The notes beneath the pieces were generated by a model. That model made no database searches. It saw nothing but the letters and a program-made list of their open reading frames with translations, and had not been told where the DNA came from. 64,000 nucleotides of DNA, from assembly GCF_900215335.1 (NCBI RefSeq), contig NZ_OCMT01000002.1:310001-374000 (forward strand), written 5' to 3'. Shown here piece by piece: positions 42,898 to 51,566 of this stretch (the stretch's first letter is position 1; the number at the start of each line of letters is the position of its first letter). A program made the translations under genes and the position numbers. The DNA is from Pedobacter xixiisoli. GTDB lineage: Bacteria; Bacteroidota; Bacteroidia; Sphingobacteriales; Sphingobacteriaceae.

Positions 42898-44373
42898 TTA
42901 TTTATACTGCGCTTCTGTAATTGTTTTCACCAAGCTATTGATGTAAACTTCAATATTATCGTAGCCAGAACTTAAATCGCGACCATTAGCGTTTGCTTTA
43001 TTTGGGTCTAATTTGTTAGCAATTTCCCATTCATCGGGCATGCCGTCGCCATCTGTATCTTTTAGCACAGCGGTTTGATTTAATGTTGGCCAGCTACCTA
43101 CATCAGTTTGCGAATCTATAATACCCAACTTGCCAGTTTTAGAACCTGCAAAAGTATTTGTACCGTTTTTTGTTTCGGTAACTACACGGGTATCTACCGC
43201 ATCTCTCTTGAAACTTGCACCAGCATACAACAATACCATATCATAAGCTTGTTGCGCTGTGTGAATTGTAATAACTTGTGCAGTAAACGGATTTGCCATT
43301 TTCGAAGCGTTAAAATTCGTTGTGCTAAGACCTGAACCTGCATTTACACCACCATTCCAATTATCTGTAGTTACTGCTGTACTATTAGTTACAATGTTAC
43401 CAGTAACATAAAATTTACCGTAACCAGGGGCGTACAGGGCAGCATTATCTGTTTCCATAGAAATTTGCATGATACGGCTTCTGTTTGTTGATGCTGGACC
43501 AGCTTTATAGTAATTATTTACGATGTTGTATTCGCCATTTTCGCCACCGTAACTACTATTACCACCCCAGTTGTAAATTACGTTGTTGCGGTAATCTACT
43601 TTGTCGATACCAAAAGGACTGTTACCCGTACCAGAACGAGAGCCGCCATCAAAACGTGGGTTACGGCTATTATGATGTGCCAACAAATTATGGTGAAAGG
43701 TAGCACTAGAACCTCCCCAAATAGCGCCATAACCGTGGTCGTCTTTACCATGGAAAGATTTATTCAAGCTTTCTGATAGGATACACCACTGCATGGTAAA
43801 GTTCTTATTGGCATAAAATGATGAGCATTCATCGATAGACCAACTCATAGAACAATGGTCAATCACAATATTTTCTTTGTACCTGCCCCATAATGCATCT
43901 TGTTCGTTTTGGGTTAAATCGCCCATACGGAAACGCATATACCTAATTACTACGTTATTTGCATTTACATTCATTTCGTAGTTTTGGATACAAATACCAT
44001 CTCCAGGTGCCGTTTGACCTGCAATAGTTACATCGCCATTATTGATACGAAGTGGTGAGGCCAGTACAATATTTCCAGAAACCTCGAAAACAATGATGCG
44101 TTTTCCACTAGCTGAAATTGCTTCTCTCAAACTTCCTGCACCTGCATCATTTAAGTTAGTTACTTTAATTACTCTGCCTTCTCTACCCCCCGTCGCGTTT
44201 CTACCAAACCCTTCGGCACCAGGAAAAGCATAGGCCGTTTCTTGAACTTGTACAGGTTTATCTGTACCTGGACTGGTTCCTCCGCCTGTATCTTTAGTAG
44301 GTGTTGCTTCTTTTTTAGAGCAGCTTAATAAGATAAATGCACCCAAAAGGATGTATAGGTTGTTTCTTTTCAT
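42898..44373 (-). CDS. Pectate lyase, PL1 family, lipoprotein
   Basis: A 491-residue enzyme from the ATG at 44373. MKRNNLYILLGAFILLSC gives a good lipobox (Cys18); the upstream TTG extension does not improve it. The parallel beta-helix carries PL1 wording: AYAFPGAEGFGRNATGGREG, LREAISASGKRIIVFEVSG, VTIAGQTAPGDGI, IDHCSMSWSIDE and the active-site Arg in HHNSRNPRFDGG. A C-terminal calcium-type segment (DTDGDGMPDEWE) follows the catalytic domain. It cleaves galacturonan by beta-elimination, and the lipid anchor suggests surface placement. Confidence 0.93.
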   Translation of the reverse strand: MKRNNLYILLGAFILLSCSKKEATPTKDTGGGTSPGTDKPVQVQETAYAFPGAEGFGRNATGGREGRVIKVTNLNDAGAGSLREAISASGKRIIVFEVSGNIVLASPLRINNGDVTIAGQTAPGDGICIQNYEMNVNANNVVIRYMRFRMGDLTQNEQDALWGRYKENIVIDHCSMSWSIDECSSFYANKNFTMQWCILSESLNKSFHGKDDHGYGAIWGGSSATFHHNLLAHHNSRNPRFDGGSRSGTGNSPFGIDKVDYRNNVIYNWGGNSSYGGENGEYNIVNNYYKAGPASTNRSRIMQISMETDNAALYAPGYGKFYVTGNIVTNSTAVTTDNWNGGVNAGSGLSTTNFNASKMANPFTAQVITIHTAQQAYDMVLLYAGASFKRDAVDTRVVTETKNGTNTFAGSKTGKLGIIDSQTDVGSWPTLNQTAVLKDTDGDGMPDEWEIANKLDPNKANANGRDLSSGYDNIEVYINSLVKTITEAQYK

Positions 44374-44470
44374 CTGTATAAATTTTGTTTTCAATGGTGA
44401 TGAAGCTATAATGATTTTATTTATTCTATTTTGAGTTTGGGTAAAATCATGATGGTTTCATAATTTCAAT

Positions 44471-45418
44471 CTATTTCGGTAACCATTTACTCCCACCCGA
44501 AAAGATATTTTCGAGCGTATATTTTTTAAGTTCTTTCTTAGTTAACTGATGCGACCAATCTATGCGTTGTTCTTTTACGAAACCAGGCCCAAAAGAGCCA
44601 TACTCTGCATAATAGGTTTGCTTGTGGTTATCATTTTTGTTCCAAACACTCCAACCTTGTGGTAAAATATGTTCGCCCATTTCTGTATTAATGAAAACAG
44701 TTTTAGCAAATGGTCGCCACGGACGGCCAAGGAAAACCTTTTTAAATTCTGGCTCGGCAGTTAACTTACAATTGAAGAATACAAAGCCAAATGCCTGGTT
44801 TTCTGTGGTAGATGCTGCCGTGATGTAAGAATTCTTTTTACTGTGGATATGACAACGTTCGAAAACTACTGTAGCTGCACCGAAGATGAAATCAGTAGTT
44901 CCCTCTATATAGCAATCTACGTAATATTGTCTGCTCGTATCTGCAGAGGTAAATAACGAATCTTGATGGCTGATAATTCTGCAATTTTTAATCACAACCC
45001 TATCGGCTGACACATGTAGAGCAACAGCTTGACCAACTTGGCCTGAAGAGTTTTCGAAAGTTAAGTTTTCGGCTACGAAATCATTTCCTTGTACCAATAC
45101 AGAATAAGAAGTGTAGGTGTTGATTTTTCCTTTTCCAGAATAATCGTCGTAAGTGATGATGGTGTTATTTTTATCTTCTCCAACTAACCTAATTCTGATT
45201 TTTTGTGCGGGAATAACTAATTTTTCTTTGTAAACACCTTTTTTGATATAGATATTCACTTGCACATCGCTGTAATCGCGAACGGCCATTACCGCTTCTT
45301 GGATGGTTTTGTATTGGCCGCTACCATCTTGCGCTACGGTAAGTTCTTTGGGGTAATCTTGTGCGTAAGAAAATCCGGCAGTTGATAATAAGAATAAAAA
45401 TAGGATTAGCTTTTTCAT
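44471..45418 (-). CDS. Pectin methylesterase, CE8 family (second copy)
   Basis: A 315-residue exported beta-helix esterase from the ATG at 45418 (signal peptide MKKLILFLFLLSTAGFSYAQ). CE8 residues are visible: Gln130 (GQAVALH), Gln152/Asp153 (SHQDSLF), Asp176 (GTTDFIFGAA) and Arg232/Trp234 (LGRPWRPFA). It removes methyl esters from homogalacturonan, making it a substrate for PL1, PL10 and GH28. The neighbouring CE8 gene at 45506-46495 shares the same motif set, so the two arose by duplication or serve different esterification patterns. Confidence 0.94.
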   Translation of the reverse strand: MKKLILFLFLLSTAGFSYAQDYPKELTVAQDGSGQYKTIQEAVMAVRDYSDVQVNIYIKKGVYKEKLVIPAQKIRIRLVGEDKNNTIITYDDYSGKGKINTYTSYSVLVQGNDFVAENLTFENSSGQVGQAVALHVSADRVVIKNCRIISHQDSLFTSADTSRQYYVDCYIEGTTDFIFGAATVVFERCHIHSKKNSYITAASTTENQAFGFVFFNCKLTAEPEFKKVFLGRPWRPFAKTVFINTEMGEHILPQGWSVWNKNDNHKQTYYAEYGSFGPGFVKEQRIDWSHQLTKKELKKYTLENIFSGGSKWLPK

Positions 45419-45505
45419 TTTATTTTGAATCATTTAAGGCATATAAGTACAATAAGCACTTAGCTTTAGGTATCAGTAACCAGTTAACCAATTCGACAAT
45501 TAACC

Positions 45506-46495
45506 TTAATTAGGTTTCCAACCGTTAAAAATTTTCTCCAGCGTGTAGTTTTCTTTTACTTCTTTTTCGGTTAATTGATGTGCCCATTTTACACGAGCTT
45601 TATCATTTGCGCCTACACCTTTGCTTTTGTACTCTGCATAGAAGGTTGTTTTTTCTGCATCTGGCTTATTCCAGTTATGCCATCCCTCTGGTTTAACTTG
45701 TTCACCTAAATCGCAACCAATAAACACTGTTTTAGCAAAAGGTCTCCAAGGTCTGCCTAAAAAGAATGAAGCTTCCGGTGCATCGCCATGAATTTTGCTG
45801 TTGATAAAAACGTAGCCGTATTTTGTGCTATCTGGCGTTGATGCAGCCGTATAGTAACCAGCGCTTTTACCAAAAATATCACACTCTTCGAATACCGCAG
45901 TAGAAGAACCGAAGATGAAATCTACTGTACCTTCGATATAGCATTTGTAATAATACTGGCGGCTACCGTAACCCCAAGTGTAAAGTGTATCTTGAAAGCC
46001 CAACATTCTGCAGTTAATGAAACGAGCTTTATCTCCAGCGACTAAAAGTGCAACCGCCTGCCCCACTGGACCAGCTGAATTTTGGAAAGTGATATTTTCT
46101 GCGGTAAATTGTGGTCCATACACATAAAAACTAGAGGAGCCTGATGTTCCTTTTTCTTCACCGAAAATGTTTTTCTTCTTCGAGTAATCATCATATGTTA
46201 GAATGGTTTTTTCTATACTTTCACCTATTAAAGTTACCATTTGCTTCGAAGCAGATAGATTTAGCTTTTCCTTGTAAGTTCCGTTTTTAATGAAGATAGT
46301 TGTAGTTACTTTTCTAAAATCTGGTACTGCATTTAATGCTTCTTGTACTGTTTTGAAATTTCCAGAACCATCTTGTGCGACTACGAAATCGTATTTAGCA
46401 TCGAGATTTGAGTATCGAGTATAAAGACTAGATGCTTGAACTAAGAAACAATTCAACAATAAAACAGTAAAGCAATTCAACAATATCTTTTTCAT
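45506..46495 (-). CDS. Pectin methylesterase, CE8 family (first copy)
   Basis: A 329-residue exported CE8 enzyme (signal peptide about 1-20, MKKILLNCFTVLLLNCFLVQ). Catalytic and binding residues are Gln146 (GQAVALLV), Gln168/Asp169 (GFQDTLY), Asp192 (GTVDFIFGSS) and Arg248/Trp250 (LGRPWRPFA). It differs from its neighbour by a loop insertion (NIFGEEKGTSGS, about 109-120). It starts 1 bp after the CE12 gene, so they are co-transcribed and probably translationally coupled; 87 bp separate it from the second CE8. Confidence 0.95.
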   Translation of the reverse strand: MKKILLNCFTVLLLNCFLVQASSLYTRYSNLDAKYDFVVAQDGSGNFKTVQEALNAVPDFRKVTTTIFIKNGTYKEKLNLSASKQMVTLIGESIEKTILTYDDYSKKKNIFGEEKGTSGSSSFYVYGPQFTAENITFQNSAGPVGQAVALLVAGDKARFINCRMLGFQDTLYTWGYGSRQYYYKCYIEGTVDFIFGSSTAVFEECDIFGKSAGYYTAASTPDSTKYGYVFINSKIHGDAPEASFFLGRPWRPFAKTVFIGCDLGEQVKPEGWHNWNKPDAEKTTFYAEYKSKGVGANDKARVKWAHQLTEKEVKENYTLEKIFNGWKPN

Positions 46496-46496
46496 C

Positions 46497-47273
46497 CTAT
46501 AAACCTTTCATTGCGTTAAATACCAATTGAGCCACTGCTTCTGCACCTGCTTTTTGAAAATGTGTATTGTCTTTTTGTCCTTCTGGATAAGCCCTATACA
46601 AACCTTTTTCAAAATTCATAAAGTAGTTTTTAGTTACATATTCTTGACCTTTGGCTGTAAAAGAATCTATTGAAAGCTGCGTTAAGTCAATCAGTTTTAC
46701 ATTCAATTCTTTTGCTATTTCTTTTACTGCATTTGGATATTCTCCATGCACATTCGTTAGTTTTCCATCCTTCCAAGGATAGTTTCTATTTACTGGCGTT
46801 AGTAAAATTGGTATTGCACCTTTTTCTCTGGTTTGGCTAACGTAAAGACGCAAAAACTCTTTATAACCTTCGATATTTACGTAGCGTTCAGTTTTATCTA
46901 CTGCAGCATCATTGTGTCCAAACTGTATCATCACGATATCGTCTTTTTTCAATCGGTTATATACTTCTCTCCATCTTCCTTCCTGAAAAAATGTACGAGT
47001 GCTTCTTCCTCCCTTTGCTCGGTCGTCAACAATTACACTGTCCGTTTTAATAAGATTCTTAACCTCTTTGATGCTACTTTTGTTAAAGAACGGCTGAAAA
47101 GCTTGCCCCCAGCCAATCAGTGGGTGTCGCTTCTCCATATAATCAGGTTCAAGTTGGTAGTTGGCTACCGTAGAATCTCCAATTAAGTAAATTGTAGTTA
47201 CTTTCTTAATTGGTTTAAATGCACAAAATGCAACCACCATTAATAATGCTCCAATTTTTAGCTTTGCGTTCAT
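46497..47273 (-). CDS. Rhamnogalacturonan acetylesterase, CE12 family (SGNH fold)
   Basis: A 258-residue exported SGNH hydrolase. The N-terminus (MNAKLKIGALLMVVAFCAFK) is a signal peptide or anchor. Block I IGDST has Ser34, block II the glycine in AKGGRST, block III FGHND with Asn121, and block V DNTHF with Asp235 and His238. This is the CE12 pattern, which removes acetyl groups from rhamnogalacturonan or pectin galacturonic acid. It is a neighbour and relative of the gene at 47275-48012 (1-bp gap); the two differ in a loop after residue 40 (LEPDYMEKRHPLIGWG). Confidence 0.92.
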   Translation of the reverse strand: MNAKLKIGALLMVVAFCAFKPIKKVTTIYLIGDSTVANYQLEPDYMEKRHPLIGWGQAFQPFFNKSSIKEVKNLIKTDSVIVDDRAKGGRSTRTFFQEGRWREVYNRLKKDDIVMIQFGHNDAAVDKTERYVNIEGYKEFLRLYVSQTREKGAIPILLTPVNRNYPWKDGKLTNVHGEYPNAVKEIAKELNVKLIDLTQLSIDSFTAKGQEYVTKNYFMNFEKGLYRAYPEGQKDNTHFQKAGAEAVAQLVFNAMKGL

Positions 47274-47274
47274 A

Positions 47275-48012
47275 TTATTTCTTCAGATATTTCACCAAAC
47301 CGATTTTTGTTTCCTTGATACCTTCAACCACTAAAGTAGCCACTTCTTTAGCACCCTCTATGCTCAAATGCGTATTGTCTTTTACTCCCTTTGGATAGTT
47401 GACATGTCCGCTATCCAGATGATTAAACAATTTGATAGATGATTGTTCTCCAAGACCGACCAAAAGCTTTTCCGTTTTTTTGTGCATATCTATCAAGGGA
47501 ACTTTCAATGAATCTGCCACCCTTCTTACCACAGCTGGATAACCTTTATGTGAATCTGTAAACACACCATCCTTAAAGCTTCTACGCATAATGGGTGTTA
47601 ACAAAATTGGATTAGCTTTTTTCTCCCTAGTTTGATTTATGTACAGCACTAGGTTTGATTTATATTCTTCTAAGCTAGTTCCTACTTCTGGCTTATCTAT
47701 TTTTTCGTCGTTATGTCCAAACTGGATAAAAACAAAATCGCCAGCCTTAAGATTTTTCAGTACGCCATCCCATCTTTTTTCATTGAGGAAAGATTTGGTA
47801 CTTCTTCCATTAGCTGCTCTATTATCAACTATTAAATCATCATTAAAGAAACTAGCTATTTCCATTCCCCATCCCGTTTCTGGATATGCTTTTTCAGCTT
47901 TATTTGCAGCGGTTGAATCGCCAATGATGAACAAGGTTGTTTTATCTTTTCTTAGTGTAAAAGATAACAGAAGCAATAAAAGTGGAACAGATATAAGAAG
48001 TTTTTTTTTCAT
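47275..48012 (-). CDS. Rhamnogalacturonan acetylesterase, CE12 family (first copy)
   Basis: A 245-residue exported SGNH esterase; hydrophobic N-terminus MKKKLLISVPLLLLLLSF. Motifs are IIGDSTAAN (Ser33), ANGRSTKSF (Gly block), FIQFGHND (Asn101) and DNTHL (Asp212, His215). The first enzyme gene after the SusCD-lipoprotein group, it is separated from it by an intrinsic terminator, so its expression would depend on read-through or an internal promoter. It removes acetyl esters that block lyases and polygalacturonases. Confidence 0.92.
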   Translation of the reverse strand: MKKKLLISVPLLLLLLSFTLRKDKTTLFIIGDSTAANKAEKAYPETGWGMEIASFFNDDLIVDNRAANGRSTKSFLNEKRWDGVLKNLKAGDFVFIQFGHNDEKIDKPEVGTSLEEYKSNLVLYINQTREKKANPILLTPIMRRSFKDGVFTDSHKGYPAVVRRVADSLKVPLIDMHKKTEKLLVGLGEQSSIKLFNHLDSGHVNYPKGVKDNTHLSIEGAKEVATLVVEGIKETKIGLVKYLKK

Positions 48013-48021
48013 AATGAGTAT

Positions 48022-48051
48022 AAAAAAAGAAAGGGCTTTTAAACCCTTTCT
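48022..48051 (-). terminator. Terminator between the binding/import genes and the enzyme genes
   Basis: AGAAAGGG-(8 nt)-CCCTTTCT followed on the minus strand by TTTTTTT, 19 bp past the lipoprotein stop at 48071 and only 10 bp before the CE12 start. Confidence 0.85.
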
Positions 48052-48070
48052 AAAATTTTAATATGATGAA

Positions 48071-49633
48071 TTATTTAATCCATCTCAGATCTCCCACTTT
48101 GGTTGCTTTTAAAATCTCATTTCCAACAGTAAAATCGCCAGTTGCAATGTTTGTAAACGTTGGATTAAGCGTTGTATAATTACCCGCTACATCATTTCTA
48201 GCACCAGACGTAGTACTACTGTAGAAATTCGCAGCAGTAAAATAATTATTGGCACTTCTTTCTGATATGGTTAAAGTTGCAGCATTTTGAACTGAGAACA
48301 TATTATCAGTATTTGAAACAATATTTTTATTGAAATATAAATTCATCGAAGTCAATCTAATATAAAAATAGCTACGAGCAGAAGCATTTAGAGCATTATA
48401 AAAAGTATTGTTTTCTACTCTAAAAATATTACCTGTTTGTGTTGGAAAGTTTGTTGTTGCATCTATCCTAACCAAGTATCTACTACCATCTTCAGTTATG
48501 TTGTAGATGGTATTATTTTTAATCGTAAAGGTCTTTGCAAAACCAGTTCTAAAATCGATAAAACCAGCACCAGTGCAGGCGATGTCTCTAATGATGTTAT
48601 TTTCGATTGTAATTGATTCTACAAGCGCTTTCACATTTATGTACATCAATCCCTTACCATAACCATATATTTCACTTCCAGTAATGGTTAATGCTCCAAA
48701 CAAATTATCTGATGCTTCAGTATATTCCACAAGCATATTACTTGTAGAAGAAGCGCCATTTAATACGATGTTACTTAATGTAAGAGATGCATTAGATGTA
48801 ATTTTAAAGGCTGCCCCTGTAATCACAGGTTTATTAGATGGATCTGCCGAAGTAAGTGTGATGTTCTTATTTACTGCTACGGTACTATTTATTGCATAAG
48901 TACCACCATATAAAGCCAATCTCTGCGGACCTGATGCCGCTAAAGCTGCATTTAACTCGGTTAAATTAGTAATTTCTGTGTATCCAGAAAGGTTAAGCCC
49001 CGATTTAAACGTTACATTGCCTCTAACTTTAGTTCCATTTAACAATTTAACAGTGTATGTAGTTTCTGGTGTTAAACCTGTAACAATAGCACTTCCAGCT
49101 GCAATCTCAGTAGGTGTAAGTACACGTGTTATATCTCCTGGAGTAAGCACCAATTTGGTAGCAGCTGTTGCCGCTGGCCAAGTAACAGTTGCGCTGGTAG
49201 ATCTTATCGTTGCCGCATCTACAGCATTTAACAATTGCTCAGGATCTGTAGCAAATTCAATTGTTTTCCATTTTGAATCACTTGTACTTTCGTTACCTAC
49301 AGCTTTCAAACGAGCATAATATTTTGTATCTCCTTCTAATCCATTTACGGTGTATTGGACTAAACTTCTAGAAATATCAGCTATTCTACGTGCTGGAGTA
49401 CCTGAAAAATCTGCAGTTTCGTATAATTCTATGGTATAAGATTTTGCATTAGCAGACTTATCCCAACTAAACAAGGCATTAACTTTACTTAGCACAGTAA
49501 CTTTAAGTCCGCTTGCAGAAAATGTTCTTGCAAACGTGGGTTGAACTTCTTCGAGTTCATTTTCTTTACAACTGCTAGCAAACAGTACAACTGCTAATGC
49601 TAGCGTGAATATATTTTTAAAATTTCTTTTCAT
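48071..49633 (-). CDS. Surface lipoprotein with Fn3, DUF4957 and DUF5123-type beta-helix domains
   Basis: A 520-residue lipoprotein (lipobox SSC, Cys22), third gene of the pectin locus where SusE/SusF-type glycan-binding proteins usually sit. Two fibronectin-III-like units (about 45-130: ALFSWDKSANAKSYTIELYE; 140-210: ATVTWPAATAATKLVLTPG, ETTYTVKLLNG) precede a beta-helix region (about 215-520) resembling DUF4957 (LALYGGTYAINSTVAVNKNI; PVITGAAFKI) and DUF5123 (NNTFYNALNASARSYFYIRL; NNYFTAANFY). The pectate-lyase-like helix with no visible catalytic set suggests binding of pectin at the surface. The function is inferred from position. Confidence 0.8.
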   Translation of the reverse strand: MKRNFKNIFTLALAVVLFASSCKENELEEVQPTFARTFSASGLKVTVLSKVNALFSWDKSANAKSYTIELYETADFSGTPARRIADISRSLVQYTVNGLEGDTKYYARLKAVGNESTSDSKWKTIEFATDPEQLLNAVDAATIRSTSATVTWPAATAATKLVLTPGDITRVLTPTEIAAGSAIVTGLTPETTYTVKLLNGTKVRGNVTFKSGLNLSGYTEITNLTELNAALAASGPQRLALYGGTYAINSTVAVNKNITLTSADPSNKPVITGAAFKITSNASLTLSNIVLNGASSTSNMLVEYTEASDNLFGALTITGSEIYGYGKGLMYINVKALVESITIENNIIRDIACTGAGFIDFRTGFAKTFTIKNNTIYNITEDGSRYLVRIDATTNFPTQTGNIFRVENNTFYNALNASARSYFYIRLTSMNLYFNKNIVSNTDNMFSVQNAATLTISERSANNYFTAANFYSSTTSGARNDVAGNYTTLNPTFTNIATGDFTVGNEILKATKVGDLRWIK

Positions 49634-49742
49634 CTGTTTTTGCTTTTATTTTTAATTGTCAGATGTTCCTAACCTTATTAAAATTATCATTTACTTGTTG
49701 TTTAATAATAATTTTAATAAGGACGGTTCATTTTAAATCAGA

Positions 49743-51566
49743 TTAAAGTCCTAAATAGCTGTTGTTTAATTTACCATCAGAAGCCTCTAAAAACACTTGC
49801 CAAATAGGCCAGTGAGGTTGCTTACTAGGTTGTTTCACGTAAAGTGAATTCCAAGTTTCTACAGATGTACCAGAAACAGTAGTCGAAAGTTTCCAATCTA
49901 CCCCAGTATATCCAGTTTTAGCAGCACCAATCACGTCAGTATCACCTTTGTCAAGTCCGTAGATATCAAGCGTTTCGTTATCAGCATTTAATTTCCAATA
50001 AACCTTTGTAGGCCATTGTGCATAATTATTTACTCTGTTATGCAAATCTTGCAAATTTGTTCTATTAGTTGCTAATGCCGCGTCTAATTTATTCCAACGA
50101 ATTAAGTCTTGCTTTCTAATCATTTCGCCAACAAACTCTAATGCTCTTTGCTTTGCAATTACATTATCTAAGAACTGTTGTTTGTCTGCAAAAGAAGCAG
50201 CATAAGTCATATAAGCTGCAGCATTTGCAGTATTACTTCCGTAAGCTCTGTCAACAATTTTCTTCACTTGGGGTAGTGCAGCAGCCGGACCATCAATTTC
50301 ATTGATTGCTTCTGCAGCCATTAAAATTACATCGGCAAAACGCATTACCATCCAATTAACTCCATCATCATTATCTGAAGTAACTCTACGTGCCATCCAT
50401 TCATAACGGTATTTGCCTAAATACATCGTACTTAAAGTTGATATTGCTTGTTTAGCTGTAGTTGGTGAAGCTGGCCCCCATCCGTAAGGTGTAACGCTTA
50501 CATTTCTACGTGTATCTTCTTTATCATATTCATACCATACAGTAGGATTCACTAGAACGTTTCCTCCTCTAGCTTGTCCTGTGTATTTATCTTTATCTGC
50601 GTGTCTTACACCTAAATCAAAAATTACCCTGCCTCTTCCTTCAGCAAAAGGAAGTTCCCACATAGATTCTTGTCCAGCGGTTAAAACCTCTTTACAAAGA
50701 TTTTGAAATACCGTTTGAAAACTCGGCATCAAAGTACCACGGTTTTCGTTAATTAACTGTAAACATTCATCCTTTACAATTTGGTACATTTTATTTCTTG
50801 CCAAATCAGGATCAGTACTTAAACGAGTTGTGCCATCTAAGTGCATGTTATAACCACCAGCCATTAAAGCAATACGAGCTCTTAATCCCTTAGCGAATGC
50901 TTTGTTAATATTTTCTACAGTTCTTGTTCTATTGGTAGCATTTGGCCATGCTAAATATTTTTCCGCTTCAGCTAAATCGCCAATAATCTGTTTGTAAACC
51001 ACATCCATATCAGACCTAGGCAAATTCAAAGTTTCATTGCTTACCGGCTCAAATCTAGCTGGTACGTTTCCAAAACCTTTAATTAAGTCCATATACATAA
51101 ATGCCCTTAATGTTAGCACCTCACCATAAAGTTGAGCCAATTGCGCATTATTCTCAATATCACCATGAGTTTTGAAGCCTTTAATAGCCAAGTTTGCACG
51201 CTCTATACCCGAGTACAACATTGCGTATACATTGGTACTTGCATTCATTTGAGTATTGTTCACGTTCGTATTGTAATTACCCATACGAGACTTCTCTGCA
51301 GTAAAAGAAGTAGCACCTGAAAGCATTTCGGTATCGGTGTTAGAACCATACAAAGCAATATACCTACCTCTATATGAATTGGTTTCTGCAAAAGTTTGCA
51401 AAATACCTGTGATTACACCCTCTGCCAGACGAACCGTAGAATATAATTCTTTATCCTCTATTGAAGATTTCAATGGTGCATCTAATGCATTTTTACAGCT
51501 GTTTAGCATTACTAAAGCAGCCAAAAACAAACCTATATAATTAATTTTTTTCATTACGTTTCGCAT
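49743..51566 (-). CDS. SusD/RagB-family glycan-binding lipoprotein
   Basis: A 607-residue outer-membrane lipoprotein that forms the lid of the SusC transporter. The lipobox is NSC (Cys24; start at 51566, with a second ATG at 51554 also possible). SusD features are NALDAPLKSSIEDKELYSTV, the TPR-like helices (GEVLTLRAFMYMDLIKGFGNVP; INKAFAKGLRARIALMAGGY) and the C-terminal domain with VMRFADVILMAAEAINEIDG and RALEFVGEMIRKQDLIRWN. Its ATG shares one base with the SusC stop codon (TAATG), a clear case of translational coupling. The bound ligand is presumably pectin-derived oligosaccharide. Confidence 0.96.
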   Translation of the reverse strand: MRNVMKKINYIGLFLAALVMLNSCKNALDAPLKSSIEDKELYSTVRLAEGVITGILQTFAETNSYRGRYIALYGSNTDTEMLSGATSFTAEKSRMGNYNTNVNNTQMNASTNVYAMLYSGIERANLAIKGFKTHGDIENNAQLAQLYGEVLTLRAFMYMDLIKGFGNVPARFEPVSNETLNLPRSDMDVVYKQIIGDLAEAEKYLAWPNATNRTRTVENINKAFAKGLRARIALMAGGYNMHLDGTTRLSTDPDLARNKMYQIVKDECLQLINENRGTLMPSFQTVFQNLCKEVLTAGQESMWELPFAEGRGRVIFDLGVRHADKDKYTGQARGGNVLVNPTVWYEYDKEDTRRNVSVTPYGWGPASPTTAKQAISTLSTMYLGKYRYEWMARRVTSDNDDGVNWMVMRFADVILMAAEAINEIDGPAAALPQVKKIVDRAYGSNTANAAAYMTYAASFADKQQFLDNVIAKQRALEFVGEMIRKQDLIRWNKLDAALATNRTNLQDLHNRVNNYAQWPTKVYWKLNADNETLDIYGLDKGDTDVIGAAKTGYTGVDWKLSTTVSGTSVETWNSLYVKQPSKQPHWPIWQVFLEASDGKLNNSYLGL

